Origin: Plakobranchus ocellatus | Lineage: Eukaryota > Mollusca > Gastropoda > Plakobranchidae | DNA length: 34,222 bases | Assembly: GCA_019648995.1 (NCBI GenBank) | Contig: BLXT01007741.1 | Coordinates: 1,036,318-1,070,539, forward strand | Direction: 5' to 3' | Shown: positions 32,499 through 34,222 of the stretch, in pieces | Layout: each line of letters opens with the position of its first letter | Position numbering within the stretch: the stretch's first letter is position 1 | The notes under the pieces: generated by a model | Seen by the model: the letters and a program-made list of their open reading frames with translations, nothing else | Told to the model about the DNA's origin: nothing | The model's database searches: none | Program-made: the position numbers and the translations under genes

Positions 32499-32629
32499 GT
32501 TTATACAAACACATGGGCCTTGTGACGTTGATGAGAGAGTGGATCCTGGATAGCTTGAGCTCCTACACTTTGTTACCTATGGCAAATTATGTCCTAAACA
32601 CTGTGGACAATGTACATGTGCCCTTTTAA
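32499..32629 (+). CDS. BRCA1: BRCA1 last coding exon (end of BRCT2, stop)
   Basis: Acceptor TATAAAACAG, stop TAA at 32627-32629. It encodes GLYKHMGLVTLMREWILDSL, SSYTLLPMANYVLNTVDNVH and VPF. The REWILDS motif matches human REWVLDS, including the invariant BRCT Trp (W2406 here, W1837 in human). The protein ends about 28 residues after that Trp, close to the human end. This closes a frame that runs without a break through all 15 exons (7,305 nt including stop). Confidence 0.97.
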
Positions 32630-33115
32630 AGCTTCAGAAACTATCTCTACAAGTATCTGCAATAAGATTTTCATATCACCTATTTTTTATGTGTGGTGCA
32701 GTTTTGGTTTTGACTATATATTAAGTAAAAGCTTTATATGCTGAAATATTTAAAATATAAAATATTTTGTATGAGATTGGCTGAGATTTTTCCTGCTTTA
32801 CTTCACCTCCTTCTCTACTAATTACTATCTCACCTTCCTCCTCTTTTTTACTTAACTACTTGCCTTTTTCATTTTTTCTTTCTTCCCTCTCTTCTTTGTC
32901 TGTGTACCATAGTCATTATGATTTTTTTTTAATTGTGGACATCCTTGTATAATAAACAGACCTGTAGTCTTTGTCTAGATGATATAGCATTTTTTTGTGC
33001 AGATTTGTGGGGAGCTGCAATAATAATTTACCTATGTAAAGACAACATTTTGGGATATCAATATAATATTGCTCTAAAGCTCTGAATAAATTGCTTTTTG
33101 TTGGAAATTCCACTT
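32630..33115 (+). other. BRCA1 3'-UTR region
   Basis: Sequence after the stop codon, T- and pyrimidine-rich at about 32790-32930. Two AATAAA signals follow at 32951-32956 and 33085-33090. The second is followed directly by a T/GT-rich stretch (TTGCTTTTTGTTGG), which suits cleavage at about 33105-33115. The exact end cannot be set from sequence alone. Confidence 0.6.
33085..33090 (+). terminator. Candidate poly(A) signal AATAAA
   Basis: Canonical hexamer followed by a GT/T-rich element within 20 nt. The hexamer at 32951 is an alternative proximal signal that would give a shorter 3'-UTR. Confidence 0.55.
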
Positions 33116-33849
33116 ATTATAATTCCAGAGATATGCAATTTTTATCGGACAGAGTACCTTACCTTTAAGGGCCCGACAACTTTGGCAAAATTGTGTTAAA
33201 ATGGCACAGAATAGACTTCAGACCCTTCAAACAGCCATAAAGACTTGTTTTCTGAAATTTACTGATAAGATACAACAATTTTTAATCTAAATATAGCTAT
33301 ATATAAACTTCTCAGCCTATTAGATAGACATTTAGATGAGAAGGTTCAAGAAGAGATCCATTCTAAATCAAGAACGCTACATTTACATGTATATGCTTTT
33401 GAATTATTTAGACTACATGTAGTCTCAATAATAGTCTAAAGACTTTTAGATTGAGATTCTAAATTACACTGTAGATCTAGAAATTATGCTCAATTTATGA
33501 TTTTTTTTTTTACGATAAACTTTCATACTGGTAGTTTGTGAACAGAAATGGAAACAAACTCTCCTTTAATTTAATCCATAAGCACTGCAACTCATTACGT
33601 TGAGCACATTCTGACCTTTCCACCACTGTATAAAGGGTTGGAGGCATCTCAAATTCATTTAAAATTTGTGTGAAAAAAAAAATTTTTATGGGTTTGACTT
33701 TTATGAGCTTATTCGATCTGTGAACTAGTGAATTTTTAGAAACAATCAATATTAATTTCTAATTTACAAATATAGTTTTTTATCTTGTACAGAGGAAAAG
33801 AAATGTAACGGTAATGAAGAATATAAATTTTTTGTTCACTTTAAAAGCT
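33116..33849. other. Downstream intergenic sequence, no gene seen
   Basis: AT-rich, with a few TCTAGA-type words near 33470; no supported coding frame. Confidence 0.5.
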
Positions 33850-34208
33850 CATTTCTCAAAAATGACCAAGCAAAATCACATAGCCAAATGAAGATGGGAT
33901 GAAGATCTAATTCCTTATCTAGGCTTTGTAAGATAGATTCAAATCTGGATGTAATAAGATAGATTTGTAACAGTAGCTAAGAAGATGGAGCTAGATTGGA
34001 AAGTGGGGATAGATCAAAGTCCACTTTTCATTTCTCAAAAAATGACCAAGCAAAATCACATAGCCAAATGAAGATGGGATGAAGATCTAATTCCTTATCT
34101 AGACTTTGTAAGATAGATTCAAATCTGGATGTAATAAGATAAACAGTAGCTAAGAAGATGGAGCTAGATTGGAAAGTGGGGATAGATCAAAGTCCACTTT
34201 TTATCCTG
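33850..34208. repeat. 179-bp tandem duplication at right edge
   Basis: The block starting CATTTCTCAAAAATGACCAAG at 33850 recurs at 34029 and stays nearly identical through AAAGTCCACTTTT at the end of each copy. Differences include an extra A, one G/A change and a loss of about 10 bases (AGATTTGTAAC region) in copy 2. The array might continue beyond the window. Confidence 0.92.
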
Positions 34209-34222
34209 TTAGTATTTCTTCT

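Overview
The window is animal nuclear DNA: AT-rich, intron-rich, with GT-AG splice sites and interspersed repeats. A short tRNA-derived repeat (three copies), whose reverse strand reads as a spurious peptide containing SPQQGDLRLS, and dense GATCTA/TCTAGA sequence point to a gastropod mollusc. From memory, that peptide is very common in predicted proteins of sacoglossan sea slugs (Elysia, Plakobranchus). The species assignment is inference.

Two genes are divergently arranged. On the minus strand, positions 3636 to 1056 hold the first three coding exons of a UBR3-type E3 ubiquitin ligase; the gene runs off the left edge. On the plus strand, positions 13661 to 32629 hold what looks like a complete BRCA1 coding region in 15 coding exons. 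Its parts are an N-terminal C3HC4 RING with flanking helices, a single 5,409-nt central exon (the counterpart of human exon 11), a PALB2-type coiled coil preceded by the motif ILTTQ, and tandem BRCT repeats with the phosphopeptide-binding residues kept. All exon phases join without a break. The predicted protein is 2,434 aa, or 2,426 aa with an alternative acceptor, against 1,863 aa in human.

The roughly 10 kb between the two start codons is intergenic or 5'-UTR/intron sequence. From left to right it holds a 137-bp tandem duplication (3747-4021), a long GATCTA-rich stretch (about 6340-7190), an inverted-repeat region (8261-8491), an intact tRNA-derived SINE with a target-site duplication (9749-9935), a decayed Ty3/gypsy pol relic on the minus strand (about 10365-12200) and a second SINE (about 12268-12425). 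A third, 5'-truncated SINE lies in the last BRCA1 intron. Downstream of BRCA1 are poly(A) signals and a 179-bp tandem duplication at the right edge.

The genes are conserved eukaryotic genes rather than a new system. The most interesting parts are the expanded, frame-neutral central exon of BRCA1 with several compact motifs inside otherwise disordered sequence, the deep conservation of exon boundaries and binding residues, and a few unexplained repeat or coding-like blocks.
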